A stretch of 64,000 bases of DNA, taken from positions 3,230,504 through 3,294,503 of the forward strand of contig NC_011138.3 in the NCBI RefSeq assembly GCF_000020585.3, written 5' to 3'. Below are positions 29,701 to 38,692 of the stretch, one piece after another. The position numbers and the translations under genes were made by a program. Position 1 is the first letter of the stretch; each line of letters begins with the position of its first letter. Source of the DNA: Alteromonas mediterranea DE. Lineage in GTDB: Bacteria > Pseudomonadota > Gammaproteobacteria > Enterobacterales > Alteromonadaceae. Under the pieces are notes generated by a model. It was given only the letters and a program-made list of their open reading frames with translations. It was not told the origin of the DNA and ran no database searches.

Positions 29701-32700
29701 GTATAACGGCATCGAGGTCGGATTCGTCGAGAACAAGGAGCGGTGTTTCGTTACCAAGTAATTTACGTACTTTTTGTAGAAACGTTTTTTCTTTTGCATC
29801 AATGCCTCTGCTTACTCGTATGCCATCAATATCTTCTAAATTAATTTCCGTATCGATGTCGCGTCTGCCGGTTGGCCCGGCAAACGTATCTTCGAGTTCG
29901 TTATTGGTGTCTTCGTTAAGACGACTTTTCGGCGCATCCGTTGTTTCGTTGTTTTGCACTTCTTTGCGCGTATTAGAAGCCCTTACAAAGTTACCTTGCT
30001 GCTGCTGTTTTTGTGCTTCTTCACGGCGTTGTTCTATGCTTTCTATTTCTCGGTCTAGCTCGCTAATCCGGTTGTCCCAGTAAGTGATTTCCTGGCGTGC
30101 TCGATCTTGGGCTTTTTTATCGCCTTTGCGAGAAGCGTCTGCATATTTAGCTTTGTTTTCTTCTAGTTTATTAACGGCATTAGTTTGCTGTTCTTCGGCT
30201 ACGCGAATTTCTTCGCTAAACGAATCAGGATTAAATGCGCCTTTTCTTCCTTCGTAACCTTTATTGTTTACGAAGCTGTCTTGCTGATTGTATTCGTCGC
30301 GGGTTTGGTTCGTTTTCGCCTCTGACTCTACGCGTCTGATTGTCGCTTTGTGACGATCTACACGCTCTTGTAGCTTGCTTATTTGTGCTTGGATCTCAGG
30401 TGCTTGTTCTGGGTTGCTCGCCAGGCCCTGGGACAATTCCGATATTTCGCTGTTTAACGACTGAATCTTAGTTCGGGCATACTCGATTCTGCCTCGGTCT
30501 TTGTTGCTTAGCCTAACCGGGTCGTCTCCCAGACCGCGTTCTTTTTTAGCAGCTTCTACTAGCTCATTATACGTGTACTTTTTACCGTCAATAGTAGCCA
30601 CGGTATGGGTAGAAGACTCACTTGTTATGTCATCCACGGCGCGTGGGGGCAACCCCATTTCTGTAAGTTGAGCAAGTGCTAAGTTCATTGCGTTGATATA
30701 ACGCTCAAACTCGTTCCGCGTCGATACGCTATCAGCGCGTTCTATATCTAGAAAACCGCCGCTGTGTGTTCCGTCCTTATCTTTTTTACCTAGCAATAAG
30801 CGATGGAAGTTCACATTGCGGGTTTTATTGTCGTTATCAACAAAACTGATTTGTCCGCCTTTTCTGTATGCGCCTGCGCCATAGCGGATAGCAGAGCTCA
30901 CTACGTCGTCGAGATTTTTGCTTTTACCTTTAATTGATATTTTCTGTGTCGAAGGATCTTGGTCTTTGGAAACACTAAATCCGCCAAAGGTTACATCACT
31001 GTTATTGCCGTCGACTTCGTTTTCGTTAACTTCGGCTAGATCAAGTAGGCGGCCAGCAGGGCTTTCGTACCCACCTGACTCTTCACGGATTTGTTCTTTT
31101 TCCTGGTTAACATCTTGGCGTTGACGTTTTACTAAGTCTTTTATTCTCCGACGAAGAACCTGTTTGATTTGGTCCGGTTTAACAAACGCCAATTGCCCGT
31201 TCTCGCCTGCGCGAACGTGTTGCGCAGCAATAATACTATCGAGTGAACCTTTTGAAGCTAGTACAGGTGAGCCGTAGTTTCCGTCTTTATCTATCGGGAT
31301 TACGCCAACTTCTACCTCATCAGGCTTTGCGTTTACTCCGTAGTTTTGTACCGCACCCGTGCCTTCTTCTTTTAACAGTTGCACAACTGCAGGGTCTTTG
31401 AAAAACAAACGGCCACCAATGACTTGTTTGTCATCTGTCATATCAGGAGTGATTTCTACTGACTGAACAGATTTATCCTCAAGTAATAGCTGTGGGGTTT
31501 CTTCGCCGGGGGTTTGAATATAGCCCGGCTGACGGTCTTGCATAAACGCATTAGCAGAAAAAGCAATTTCTTTATTAGACGAAGGCACGGGTAAACCAGC
31601 TTTAGTAAAGCCTTCGATAATTTTATCTGCTTCTTGTTCCTCATCTAGCACCTGTGTTTGGATTTGAGAACGCATCTGTTCGCGGGGTAACGTGTTTTCC
31701 TGTTGCTCGAGCGTTGGTTGCTCTTGATCGAGTGCCTGTGTTTGAACCTGCGAGCGCATCTGGTCGCGCGGTAACGTGTTTTCTTTCGGCGCTAATAACT
31801 CGGCAATAGGCGATACTTCTACCGGCGGTTGCTCTTGGTCGAGTACCTGTGTTTGAACTTGCGAACGCATCTGATCGCGTGGTAGCGTGCCATCTGTTTG
31901 CGTGGTACCAAGAAGTTCTGCTATCGGGTCTGCTTCTGGCTGTGCCACTTCTTGGGTACTTACTTTCGAAGTATATACCGGCGATGACACGCCTAGCTGC
32001 GGCGCAGGTGTATTAACCTCCCCGTCTATGGGCGCGGCTTCTATCCCCGCTGCTTGTTCTTGGTTACCAGCAAACGGTTCACTCGGAATAAATTCTCCGT
32101 CGAGCGGCCCTGGCGCCATCTGGGTATTTTGCTGCACTTCTTCGGTATTAACTTTAGATGTGTAGTTTGGCCCAGTCGGGGATGCTTCGCCCTCGAACGT
32201 TTGCCCTTGCGGTTGTGTAAACGTAGTTTGCGGTCCAGTAGGATCTTCCGCAGGTAGATACTCTCCCATGAGTTCTTCTACTTGGGGCGGTAGCGTAATT
32301 CGTGTTTCATCGTCTTTTTGACTGGCCTGATATAAATCCAGCATAGACGACGTTAGCTGCGTACCGGCACCTGTAGTACCGCCCACGATACCGCCTTGTA
32401 TCATGGAGTTTAAGATCTCATCGAAGTTGTCTTGGGTCAGCACAGATGTATCAGTTAAATCGGCGATCGCCGCTTTGTCTAACGTAGTCTGTGCACCCTC
32501 GGTTATAGATTCTAGGCCCGATTGCTTACCTAGCTGTTCGGCTGCTCTTTTAAATAAGTCTTTGACGTTTGCCGTTTTGCCTACTGAACTGGACAGGTCA
32601 TCGAATAACTTGGCAAGTGGGCCGACTTCTAAAGCCGTTTTTGCTGCACCTACGGTTAGTGCCGCAATAGGATTTTCGATACCTGCTTCGTTAAACTCTA

Positions 32701-33223
32701 ACTGGGTTTCACCAACTGTCTGAGGAATGTTATTAACGACAAGCCCTGCTTTGAAAGCGCCAAGCGCTTGTTTACGAGTGACTTGCCCCATGATGGCTTT
32801 GCCCAGTGCAGCTTTTGCAGCAATGCTACCAAACCCGCCAATAGCGGTAGTAGCGAAATCATAGGTTTGTTCGCCTAACGCCGATGCAGCGTAATCACCG
32901 AAATCCGCAAACGTTTCGATGTCTTTATAAGAAGAAATCCGCGCAGGGTTTAGCGCGGCGTCTTTTAGGTTTTTTTCTATGCCGTCTTTAGCCCACTCTT
33001 CGGCGGCTTCTGCACCTACTAATTGGCTAAGTGCTTGTATAAATCCATACCCTGCGGCTTGGTTGTTATCTGTTCCGCGATACACCCCTTTCATAAATTC
33101 ACTAGGGTTATTTGTTGATGTCGCGGTATTAATAGATTGGCCGACATTCCCTGCCATTAGTTCGTCAACAGGCGAAGTATTAGAAGGTGTTCCGCCTAGT
33201 AGTTCTGCAATTGGGTCTGCCAT
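26774..33223 (-). CDS. Giant internal virion protein with HEFGH metallopeptidase motif
   Basis: 2,149 residues. The N-terminal 560 residues are low-complexity and hold repeated PIAELL boxes and three TLPR-x-QMRSQ boxes. A long charged coiled coil spans about 960-1100. Residues 1236-1240 read HEFGH with a Glu-containing EEWFADQ about 35 residues on, the zinc-protease pattern. The last 400 residues carry hydrophobic segments near YYTTLAFATISSVTDIAN and LLFAGVPLMGLAAIGLEL. Layout and size fit a polyvalent ejection protein delivered with the genome, comparable in place to T7 gp16. Enzyme activity is inference. Confidence 0.65.
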   Translation of the reverse strand: MADPIAELLGGTPSNTSPVDELMAGNVGQSINTATSTNNPSEFMKGVYRGTDNNQAAGYGFIQALSQLVGAEAAEEWAKDGIEKNLKDAALNPARISSYKDIETFADFGDYAASALGEQTYDFATTAIGGFGSIAAKAALGKAIMGQVTRKQALGAFKAGLVVNNIPQTVGETQLEFNEAGIENPIAALTVGAAKTALEVGPLAKLFDDLSSSVGKTANVKDLFKRAAEQLGKQSGLESITEGAQTTLDKAAIADLTDTSVLTQDNFDEILNSMIQGGIVGGTTGAGTQLTSSMLDLYQASQKDDETRITLPPQVEELMGEYLPAEDPTGPQTTFTQPQGQTFEGEASPTGPNYTSKVNTEEVQQNTQMAPGPLDGEFIPSEPFAGNQEQAAGIEAAPIDGEVNTPAPQLGVSSPVYTSKVSTQEVAQPEADPIAELLGTTQTDGTLPRDQMRSQVQTQVLDQEQPPVEVSPIAELLAPKENTLPRDQMRSQVQTQALDQEQPTLEQQENTLPREQMRSQIQTQVLDEEQEADKIIEGFTKAGLPVPSSNKEIAFSANAFMQDRQPGYIQTPGEETPQLLLEDKSVQSVEITPDMTDDKQVIGGRLFFKDPAVVQLLKEEGTGAVQNYGVNAKPDEVEVGVIPIDKDGNYGSPVLASKGSLDSIIAAQHVRAGENGQLAFVKPDQIKQVLRRRIKDLVKRQRQDVNQEKEQIREESGGYESPAGRLLDLAEVNENEVDGNNSDVTFGGFSVSKDQDPSTQKISIKGKSKNLDDVVSSAIRYGAGAYRKGGQISFVDNDNKTRNVNFHRLLLGKKDKDGTHSGGFLDIERADSVSTRNEFERYINAMNLALAQLTEMGLPPRAVDDITSESSTHTVATIDGKKYTYNELVEAAKKERGLGDDPVRLSNKDRGRIEYARTKIQSLNSEISELSQGLASNPEQAPEIQAQISKLQERVDRHKATIRRVESEAKTNQTRDEYNQQDSFVNNKGYEGRKGAFNPDSFSEEIRVAEEQQTNAVNKLEENKAKYADASRKGDKKAQDRARQEITYWDNRISELDREIESIEQRREEAQKQQQQGNFVRASNTRKEVQNNETTDAPKSRLNEDTNNELEDTFAGPTGRRDIDTEINLEDIDGIRVSRGIDAKEKTFLQKVRKLLGNETPLLVLDESDLDAVIRGIKAGKIRLPLKPIENLHKALKSGETGGRYIPMGDFAVIGLKSGRVKNPKTQAKRLLILAHEFGHVLFNTKWDTVSNADKARLEKEFKESGEPDFEEWFADQTAAWAKDTFSGKKQRENRPALKSWKEHFFAGFKRIFDALKEILPDRFKTNHQFAKFMDKAVRDGLFSGKDRVGFGEFKNYGREEFNAVKRKLASITNSAFARKIGRDADKLYRTADARLRKMGAEGSIIANIFYSRSTTTDHTDSSLFRTAERKYTFGESYSVGENVFWNGMIYSVHKDHVADSDESLATLLSNGFLKKGGLKSENTPQLKGWFNARAQKQAQWEARFKDIMPEDPDLWDEWLRDNAINQQTPEFKEIMDDMWKYAAERMGGKLGKIDDYMPRIYDPEAIINDIEGFKAVLRNAMPDISNAKMEEIIRTIIAEEGAISEELFEDSGLRAPGNDNVSTRMLKDIPESALERFMATPSHRLFKYIHKTTSRAEYETRAGAYNTVEDLENRLKRQAQTQYVNPKTLERVSEIAKNFREEVQNHNEMIASLEEQLLTHPDLSFKAALQDQIDYLKSNPPKPPEYWNPNGRIDEAIEKLPEDRQKEARHIIEGYMGRLGISISPESRKLQQWMMAMQYYTTLAFATISSVTDIANIMARGKVDSFGSMVKQSKVLFDAFKNRDDLELIARTIGVIQHDTVTSIINQQYGGTFTDPTVQKWNDRFFRAIGLEWFTKTTRIMAMSAGFHFIEESANNQRHGARFLNELGLTRDDVKYWQRKGSPKVSDGKDPGIDKIVAAVNQFADESILRPNAAQRPTWGSDLGFFHQLVWQLKSFYWAFGTTVIKGMAREIKARQRRGDSIPKSLTPLLFAGVPLMGLAAIGLELKEFIKYGNFEGPSAKMGAAAYTFELFDRAGGLGPASLLVGMYNAPKYGDSPLASLLGPTAEHIDSFFGRDGLEITAGLRRAIPYVSQTGGKLLGYDIDDLFQ

Positions 33224-33228
33224 ACAAC

Positions 33229-35022
33229 CTACTTATTGAAGTTTGTTATCATTGTTTTGAATTCGTCCATGGTGATGCCTGGCGTTTTCTTTGCCTGTTT
33301 TACATAAGTTGCGAAAAGCATCTCTGGCGTTATGTTTGGGCGACCTGCGTTTTGTAACTCGCGCGACAGCACCATGCCTTTTTCTATAAATGCATCCGAA
33401 AGTGATTCGTTGCCTATTGCCCCTGCGGCTGATACCGCAGCACCAAGAACCGTAGGATTTATGTTGTGCACAACGCTTTCCCCTTCGCGGAAAGAAAACC
33501 AGTCTTGGTATTCGTCTGCCGCTTTTTCGCCAATACGACGCCCTGCAATAACTGTATTGATATTGTCAGAGTTAATAATGTCTTTACCCAAAATAGATTG
33601 CGCTTTTTGGAACTCATTTAACACTGACGACTCTGCGATAGCCCTTTCGTTTTCATCCATGTCGTCGTAATCTTCAACGGTTAATCGCGCCAAATGTCCT
33701 GCAACGCGTTCGTTTAAATCTAGCGTTTTAGCAGGGTCTGTTGGTTTCGCTTTCGCTGCACCGGCTGCGACGAGTAAATCTACTTTGGTTTTTTCCGCTT
33801 CTTTAGTGGTAGGGATATCCGCCGAACCAAAACGTGCGAAGTTTTGCCCTTGCTGCATGTCCCAGATTCCGCTAGACAGGTTCGTTACGATAGTGTCGTA
33901 TTTTTCTGTACCTGTTAAACGAGAACCTGATGCTGCTTTACCCACTTTTTGGATGGCTTTATCTTGCATCTCTGGGGTGACTTTACTCGGATCAATAACG
34001 TAGTTCTTAGGTGCTTTAGCTATCGCACTCGGGTCTTGTAATTGCCTGATGTTCTCGGGTTTACCACTTGCGAGTGCTTTGATATTGGCTTTGTTTTGGT
34101 TAATAAGATCACGCTGGGCGTTAGTAACTGGCGATGCTTCCGCGTAGTTGTTAACCGCATCAGGACCTTTTTTAGTAAAGCTGCCCCATTCTGTTGGCAT
34201 GCTTCTTTGCTGTGGTCTTGTAGTAGCTGTAGCTTCGGCACCCGACGTGAGTTCTAAGAACGATTGTCCTTGGTCCGGTGTAACTGATGTGTCAACCGGT
34301 ACTGGCACTTCTTGTGGCGCAGGAGCAAAGCCTCCGCCAGTTTGGGTATACATTTGTGTTAATGCTTCCGGCGTTACACCTAATCGTTGGTTAAGCGTCT
34401 GCAGAGAGTTTTGGTAAAGCGCGTTTACCTGTGAGCCAGAGTATACTCGTTTGTAGGGGTTACCACCTTTAACAGACTGATAAGTTACTTCGTAGCTTCC
34501 GTCATTTAGGCGATTAGCCCCAAGTATCTGATCCTCACCTAATGCGCCGGTAGTATCCGTTCTGCGCAGTAATGACAGCACTTCGCGACCTTGACCTGCA
34601 TCGTATAGTTCATCAACTGATTTTGCACGCACTGACTGGGTATTTGCATCGGGGGTGTAAAACATGCCCACGCCGTTGCGGAGAATTTGGTCGCGTTTTA
34701 GTGCGTCTGCTTCTTGGATTCCTAGGTCATGCAATTCTTGTTTTCTAGAATCTGTGTTACGCATAGTATATGCTTGTGCACTATACATATCACCCATGTT
34801 GGCTTTGAACGTAGCATCGGTATTCGCGGCTTGTTGCTTAATACCTAAATCTACATCGACTTGATCTAGAGCGCGGCCTGCTTCTTTCTGACGTGCGATT
34901 TCTTTAACGCGATTTAGTTGCGCAAGTTCGTTTCGATATTCTTCATCTAGATCTTGTTGACGTCTCGCGCTCTGATAATTTAGCGCGGTAGAAAGTAATT
35001 GTGCTGGATTAAAATCTGTCAT
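33229..35022 (-). CDS. Virion/ejection protein
   Basis: 597 residues, largely helical and Gln/Ala-rich, with no membrane segment. The N-terminus starts MTDFNPAQLLSTALNY and then a coiled coil (RQQDLDEEYRNELAQLNRVK). By position (after a gp14-like protein, before the giant protein) and composition it matches the middle ejection protein of T7-type podoviruses (gp15-like). This is by analogy only. Confidence 0.55.
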   Translation of the reverse strand: MTDFNPAQLLSTALNYQSARRQQDLDEEYRNELAQLNRVKEIARQKEAGRALDQVDVDLGIKQQAANTDATFKANMGDMYSAQAYTMRNTDSRKQELHDLGIQEADALKRDQILRNGVGMFYTPDANTQSVRAKSVDELYDAGQGREVLSLLRRTDTTGALGEDQILGANRLNDGSYEVTYQSVKGGNPYKRVYSGSQVNALYQNSLQTLNQRLGVTPEALTQMYTQTGGGFAPAPQEVPVPVDTSVTPDQGQSFLELTSGAEATATTRPQQRSMPTEWGSFTKKGPDAVNNYAEASPVTNAQRDLINQNKANIKALASGKPENIRQLQDPSAIAKAPKNYVIDPSKVTPEMQDKAIQKVGKAASGSRLTGTEKYDTIVTNLSSGIWDMQQGQNFARFGSADIPTTKEAEKTKVDLLVAAGAAKAKPTDPAKTLDLNERVAGHLARLTVEDYDDMDENERAIAESSVLNEFQKAQSILGKDIINSDNINTVIAGRRIGEKAADEYQDWFSFREGESVVHNINPTVLGAAVSAAGAIGNESLSDAFIEKGMVLSRELQNAGRPNITPEMLFATYVKQAKKTPGITMDEFKTMITNFNK

Positions 35023-35023
35023 T

Positions 35024-35602
35024 TTAAATACCCATTAATAGCATTGCGCCTGCTGTAGTCGCCAAGCCTAAGTTAGTTGAATCCGCCTGGGCCTGTCCGT
35101 TTAGGTATGCTTGCTCTCTTGAGCTCGCCATCCCTGTCCCATCTGCCAGGCCTTGAACTGCCGATTGTTGGTTATTTACCGCGATTGACATTAAGTTAGA
35201 TAGGTTTTCGAAATTCGATGTTTCTTGGTCTACCCTAGCGTTATTGACATTCGCGTCACCCTGTGCAGAAGCATTAACAGCATTTGTTCTTTGCATTAAT
35301 TTTTGCTGCGCTGGAGTTAATGCAGTCACCCCACGACTTAGGTCCAGGTTTTGGTTCTTCGTGGTTTTTGCCAGCAACGATGCGGCGTCTTCTTTAGCGG
35401 TATCGATAAGCTCTGTTGAGTTTATCTCTCCGATCATTTGATCGATAAACGGTGAATAGTTTTTAGAGTAGTTTTGAGACATTTGTCTGTTGGCTTGTGC
35501 CAATGAAGTCTCTGCAGCCGAGTCTGAAAAAACGCTCGACAACGGTGTTGTTAGACTAGACATATATTGTTTTGTATTAACGCTAGGGAGTCGATTCAGC
35601 AT
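35024..35602 (-). CDS. Small virion protein, gp14-like
   Basis: 192 residues, Ala/Gln/Asn-rich and helical, ending in a short hydrophobic stretch (TNLGLATTAGAMLLMGI). The start has TAAGG 10 bp upstream, just after palindrome 6. It may be an ejection protein that inserts in the outer membrane, judged by place and composition. Confidence 0.5.
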   Translation of the reverse strand: MLNRLPSVNTKQYMSSLTTPLSSVFSDSAAETSLAQANRQMSQNYSKNYSPFIDQMIGEINSTELIDTAKEDAASLLAKTTKNQNLDLSRGVTALTPAQQKLMQRTNAVNASAQGDANVNNARVDQETSNFENLSNLMSIAVNNQQSAVQGLADGTGMASSREQAYLNGQAQADSTNLGLATTAGAMLLMGI

Positions 35603-35616
35603 TTTTTCGGCCTTAC

Positions 35617-35633
35617 TATAATCATTGATTATA
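35617..35633. promoter_or_regulatory. Phage palindrome 6: TATAATCATTGATTATA
   Basis: Lies between divergent genes, 15 bp from the minus-strand 35602 start and 67 bp from the plus-strand 35700 start, so it may control both. Minus-strand TAAAA box present. Confidence 0.7.
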
Positions 35634-35647
35634 TTTTAACACGCATA

Positions 35648-35694
35648 TTGACAATGAGCCATTTATCTCTAAGGTAAAGTTTTATCTTAGGGAA
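35648..35694 (+). promoter_or_regulatory. Possible promoter/hairpin for the inserted exported-protein gene
   Basis: A consensus TTGACA at 35648-35653 is followed by a weak -10 (TAAAGT, spacing too long) and an imperfect inverted repeat CTAAGGTAAA / TTTATCTTAG. TAGGGA before the ATG is a fair ribosome-binding site. Confidence 0.4.
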
Positions 35695-35699
35695 CAACG

Positions 35700-36092
35700 A
35701 TGAAACTACTTTATTTATTAGCCTTCATGCCGATGGTTTGCTCCGCTTATGATGGACTGGAGCAAGCCCAGATAATTATATGCGGTGTTATAGCCGAAGA
35801 CCTTAAAAACACTTACACCATGAAAGATTTGGACCCTGATGTGTTTTTCGATGAGTATAATAAGATCCAAGAAGAAACTGGGCTATGGACCGAACAAGGT
35901 AAGGAAAAATCGTACGCCCACGCTTCTTATGTCGCTAATAAGACTAAGACTGAATTTGCGGACCTAAATCCGGTCGGTAAAAGGCGCGACCCTGTATACC
36001 AGCTATTCAATGATATACATGATAGTTCATTCCATGCATGGGGTTTTTATAGCTGCGAGGGTATGTACCGGCGATTAAATGCCGGTGAATGA
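35700..36092 (+). CDS. Inserted plus-strand gene for an exported protein (lysogenic-conversion candidate)
   Basis: 130 residues with a clear signal peptide (MKLLYLLAFMPMVCSA, cleavage after residue 16). The mature part is a soluble acidic protein with two cysteines. It is the only gene on this strand inside the 33-kb late block, with its own upstream signals, the usual arrangement of a moron expressed from the prophage. A periplasmic role such as superinfection exclusion is possible but not shown. Its 3' end overlaps the neighbouring minus-strand gene by 18 bp. Confidence 0.7.
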   Translation: MKLLYLLAFMPMVCSAYDGLEQAQIIICGVIAEDLKNTYTMKDLDPDVFFDEYNKIQEETGLWTEQGKEKSYAHASYVANKTKTEFADLNPVGKRRDPVYQLFNDIHDSSFHAWGFYSCEGMYRRLNAGE

Positions 36093-36716
36093 TCCCAACG
36101 TCGGTGTGGGCATGTTTACTATTTTAGCCCCATTGTTGCCAGCGCCGAAATTACCTAACCATCCACGGCCGGTTGTTTGACCGGTCTTCATGTCGAATTT
36201 ACCGTTAGCAAAAATACCGTCATTATTGGCGTAGTTCATACCGCCTAGCATTGCGAGTGTAGCGACTGAACTAATCATATTAGACTCTTTTTGGGCGTCG
36301 CGTTGCATGTCTTGAAGTATTTCGTTGGTGTTGGTTTGTGCTAGAGCGCTGGTACCACTTTGAGCGGTTGTAGCCATACCTTTACCGACTCGAAGGGCAT
36401 TCAATCGTTTGTTATCTAAATCTTGCTTACCTAACTGACGGGCGTTAGTTGCTCCGCGCATTTCCGCTGTTGCACCGGCGCGGTTTATGCCCAGGTCTGC
36501 TAAAACGTTGCCCGTTTTCATAGAGGCTGTAGCTTGGTTAGCATCGGCGTTGGCGCGGTTAAGAAGTTTTTGTGTGTTGTCTTTTGATACGCGCGCGAGA
36601 TAAGGATCTTGCGCTGCAGCAAGAACTTTGTTGGCTTCATTAATATCCCTGATGCTTTGGGTGTATAAGTCGCGTTCGCCTTGCAATGCAGCCTGTTTTT
36701 TTGGACCTGATGCCAT
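36075..36716 (-). CDS. Virion protein, ejection-type
   Basis: 213 residues, mostly helical, Ala/Asn/Gln-rich, with heptad-like stretches (QKLLNRANADANQATASM) and a weakly hydrophobic segment SSVATLAMLGGMNYA. It lies 1 bp after the acetyltransferase-like gene, and composition and place suggest a small internal virion protein. No family recognised. Confidence 0.5.
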   Translation of the reverse strand: MASGPKKQAALQGERDLYTQSIRDINEANKVLAAAQDPYLARVSKDNTQKLLNRANADANQATASMKTGNVLADLGINRAGATAEMRGATNARQLGKQDLDNKRLNALRVGKGMATTAQSGTSALAQTNTNEILQDMQRDAQKESNMISSVATLAMLGGMNYANNDGIFANGKFDMKTGQTTGRGWLGNFGAGNNGAKIVNMPTPTLGSFTGI

Positions 36717-36717
36717 G

Positions 36718-37137
36718 TTAAACCTCTATCTCGTAAGTGCGTTCTGATTCTTTGAAACCATAACGTTCTGCCCTGCGTTGCCATCCTTTGCGTTTGGTTC
36801 TGAATACTATTTTTTCAGCCCCGGTGTTGCTTGCTATCTCTCGAATATAATCCATTGTTTCGTCTATGGTCTTGTCCGAGAGCGGCTTTGGTGCGTAGGC
36901 TAGCCATACCAAAATACCTTTTGTGTCGTGCTCATCTATGCTCTCGTGTAAAACAAAAAAGCCTACGTATTCGTAGTCTTCTAATATTAAAAGCATGATA
37001 GCTTCGCCTGACTCTATACTTGCTTGTACATAATCAGGGTTAGTGCCTGATTTAGCTTTCGGGCTAAATGCTTGCACCATAGACTTAACGTCTATTTGGT
37101 TTACGTTATCTTTGTTGATGACCTCGAACGTCACCAT
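36718..37137 (-). CDS. GNAT-like acetyltransferase fold protein
   Basis: 139 residues with the strand-helix order of GNAT proteins: FEVINKDN at the start, IMLLILEDYEYVGFFVLH as the central hairpin, ILVWLAYAPKPLSDKTIDE leading to the acetyl-CoA helix, and a C-terminal RRAERYGFKES beta bulge. Such genes often accompany podovirus head-tail modules (T7 gp13 position). The Q/R-x-x-G-x-G/A loop is degenerate, so catalysis is doubtful. It overlaps the next gene by 7 bp. Confidence 0.6.
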   Translation of the reverse strand: MVTFEVINKDNVNQIDVKSMVQAFSPKAKSGTNPDYVQASIESGEAIMLLILEDYEYVGFFVLHESIDEHDTKGILVWLAYAPKPLSDKTIDETMDYIREIASNTGAEKIVFRTKRKGWQRRAERYGFKESERTYEIEV

Positions 37138-37733
37138 CTGAATCTCGCTTGTGTGGTTTTATTTTGTTTGCCGTTGATGCTTTTTTGCGCCTTGAACTTT
37201 TCTGATTCGTACATCGCTAGTGCGGCTTGTGCGATAGAAGGGTTCGACCATGTGCGTTCTGGCATACTGGTAAGGCGAAACACCGCCTGGTTAACAATAG
37301 CATCGACCCACCTATCCATTTGTGTGTCATCTAACTCATTAGCGTCACGGGTAGGTTTTACAGCAACACGCAGTGTTAGCGTACCCGATTGTTGCGGCGT
37401 AGGCGTAAGCGTTAGGGTGTTGTTTTGCTCATAAAACGAATCTGTTCTACCGTTCCCTTTACTCATGGCTTCTAGTGAATTAGGAATTATCGCGTTTAGC
37501 TTTTTACCATTAAGAGAAACGCTGAGCACCTGTGACAAAGTAGTGTCCAGTGGTGTGGGCGCAACATAACGGTTTTTTCCAGCTGTGACTGGAATATCTG
37601 TCGTATGAGTATAAACCGGTACTTCATTGAAAAACGTAATGGCGGCACGACGAAGTTCCCGAACTGCTATCATTTCTGGGCAGTTCGGGGCGTAGTGATT
37701 AACGTCTGGAAGAAGTTCGTCGAAAAATGCCAT
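37131..37733 (-). CDS. Head-tail connector/tail tubular-type protein
   Basis: 200 residues. The N-terminal helices (LRRAAITFFNEV) are followed by a beta sandwich (DIPVTAGKNRYVAP, TLTLTPTPQQSGTLTLRVA) and C-terminal helices. This resembles adaptor/tubular proteins that attach the tail to the portal. It starts 1 bp from the preceding adaptor gene, so the two are translated together. Confidence 0.6.
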   Translation of the reverse strand: MAFFDELLPDVNHYAPNCPEMIAVRELRRAAITFFNEVPVYTHTTDIPVTAGKNRYVAPTPLDTTLSQVLSVSLNGKKLNAIIPNSLEAMSKGNGRTDSFYEQNNTLTLTPTPQQSGTLTLRVAVKPTRDANELDDTQMDRWVDAIVNQAVFRLTSMPERTWSNPSIAQAALAMYESEKFKAQKSINGKQNKTTQARFRW

Positions 37734-38419
37734 TAACGTCTTTTACTTTTTTCTTGGTCCATGTTAGGCGTAGACGACAAATCAATTTCTGATTTTGCAC
37801 CTAGCGATTCACGGAACAACTGGTAGTGATTCACTGCGCGTTGTGCATTACCTGCATAACTTGAATCTTTCGTGTAACAGCGATAAAGCACATAGTCCAC
37901 GATTTGGTTAGCGTAAATATCAGGTACTTTGATGTCTTCCCCAAGTGCTGCTAGAGGAGTCGGTGACGCAGAGTAAAGGATATTCACGTAGCCGGTTACT
38001 GATGGTTGTGGTGGATAAACGAAGTAACGCGTTGGATCGTCTTCATCAAAAATATAATGGAGTACCTCAACGTTAGCGTCGTCTACGTGCCAAGCTGGAT
38101 TTTCAGCATCAAGGATTTCGCGATCTGTGATACGAATAACACGGCCCGGTGCATCAGACCCGTCGTTTTGGGCGCTCTGCATGTTTCGTGTTACGTTAAG
38201 TAGCATTACGCCATCGCTTGGGATGGTTTGTAATGTACCTGTGTTTAACTTAACGTTAGTATTCTTGGCGCCAGCACTAGGCTTTAACAGCACGACTTCA
38301 CGTTGTGCGTCGTTTACCCAGCCTAGCATTTCTGGATCTTTCCAGCGCATACCACCAGGAGTTGTTTCCTGTAAGATCAGGCGAACTTTGCGGATTAGTG
38401 AGTCTGCTGTAATAGCCAT
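37733..38419 (-). CDS. Phage adaptor protein (DUF6682-like)
   Basis: 228 residues. The N-terminus ADSLIRKVRLILQET and RWKDPEMLGWVNDAQREVVLLKP is the helical start typical of DUF6682-type head-tail adaptors. A beta domain and helix YANQIVDYVLYRCYTKDSSYAG follow. It likely binds beneath the portal ring. Confidence 0.65.
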   Translation of the reverse strand: MAITADSLIRKVRLILQETTPGGMRWKDPEMLGWVNDAQREVVLLKPSAGAKNTNVKLNTGTLQTIPSDGVMLLNVTRNMQSAQNDGSDAPGRVIRITDREILDAENPAWHVDDANVEVLHYIFDEDDPTRYFVYPPQPSVTGYVNILYSASPTPLAALGEDIKVPDIYANQIVDYVLYRCYTKDSSYAGNAQRAVNHYQLFRESLGAKSEIDLSSTPNMDQEKSKRR

Positions 38420-38429
38420 TTATTCGCCC

Positions 38430-38633
38430 TTACTTAGTCTTAGCAGCAGTCGAAGTGGTTTTAGAAGCAGGTTTAACTTCGGTTAAACGCGCAGCTAGGC
38501 ATGCGTCGACAAGTGCAGGTTTGACTGCTTTCTCTTCACCAGCTTCAAACACAACTGCATAAGGTGGTGCTGAAACGCGGATTTCGAAATCAGTCGGATT
38601 TTTAAAAGTGGTCAATTCAATTTTTTGAGTCAT
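38430..38633 (-). CDS. Small virion-module protein, 67 aa
   Basis: The start is set at the ATG at 38633 (MTQKIELTTFKN), the one with GAG nearby. An upstream TTG lacks a site. It has a small beta domain followed by a Lys/Thr/Ala-rich tail. It sits between capsid and adaptor genes, the place of head decoration or completion proteins. Unrecognised. Confidence 0.5.
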   Translation of the reverse strand: MTQKIELTTFKNPTDFEIRVSAPPYAVVFEAGEEKAVKPALVDACLAARLTEVKPASKTTSTAAKTK

Positions 38634-38692
38634 GGTAAAAATCTCGTAGTGGTAAGAAAGGAGCATCCTGCCCCGCCCTTACGACCCAACCT

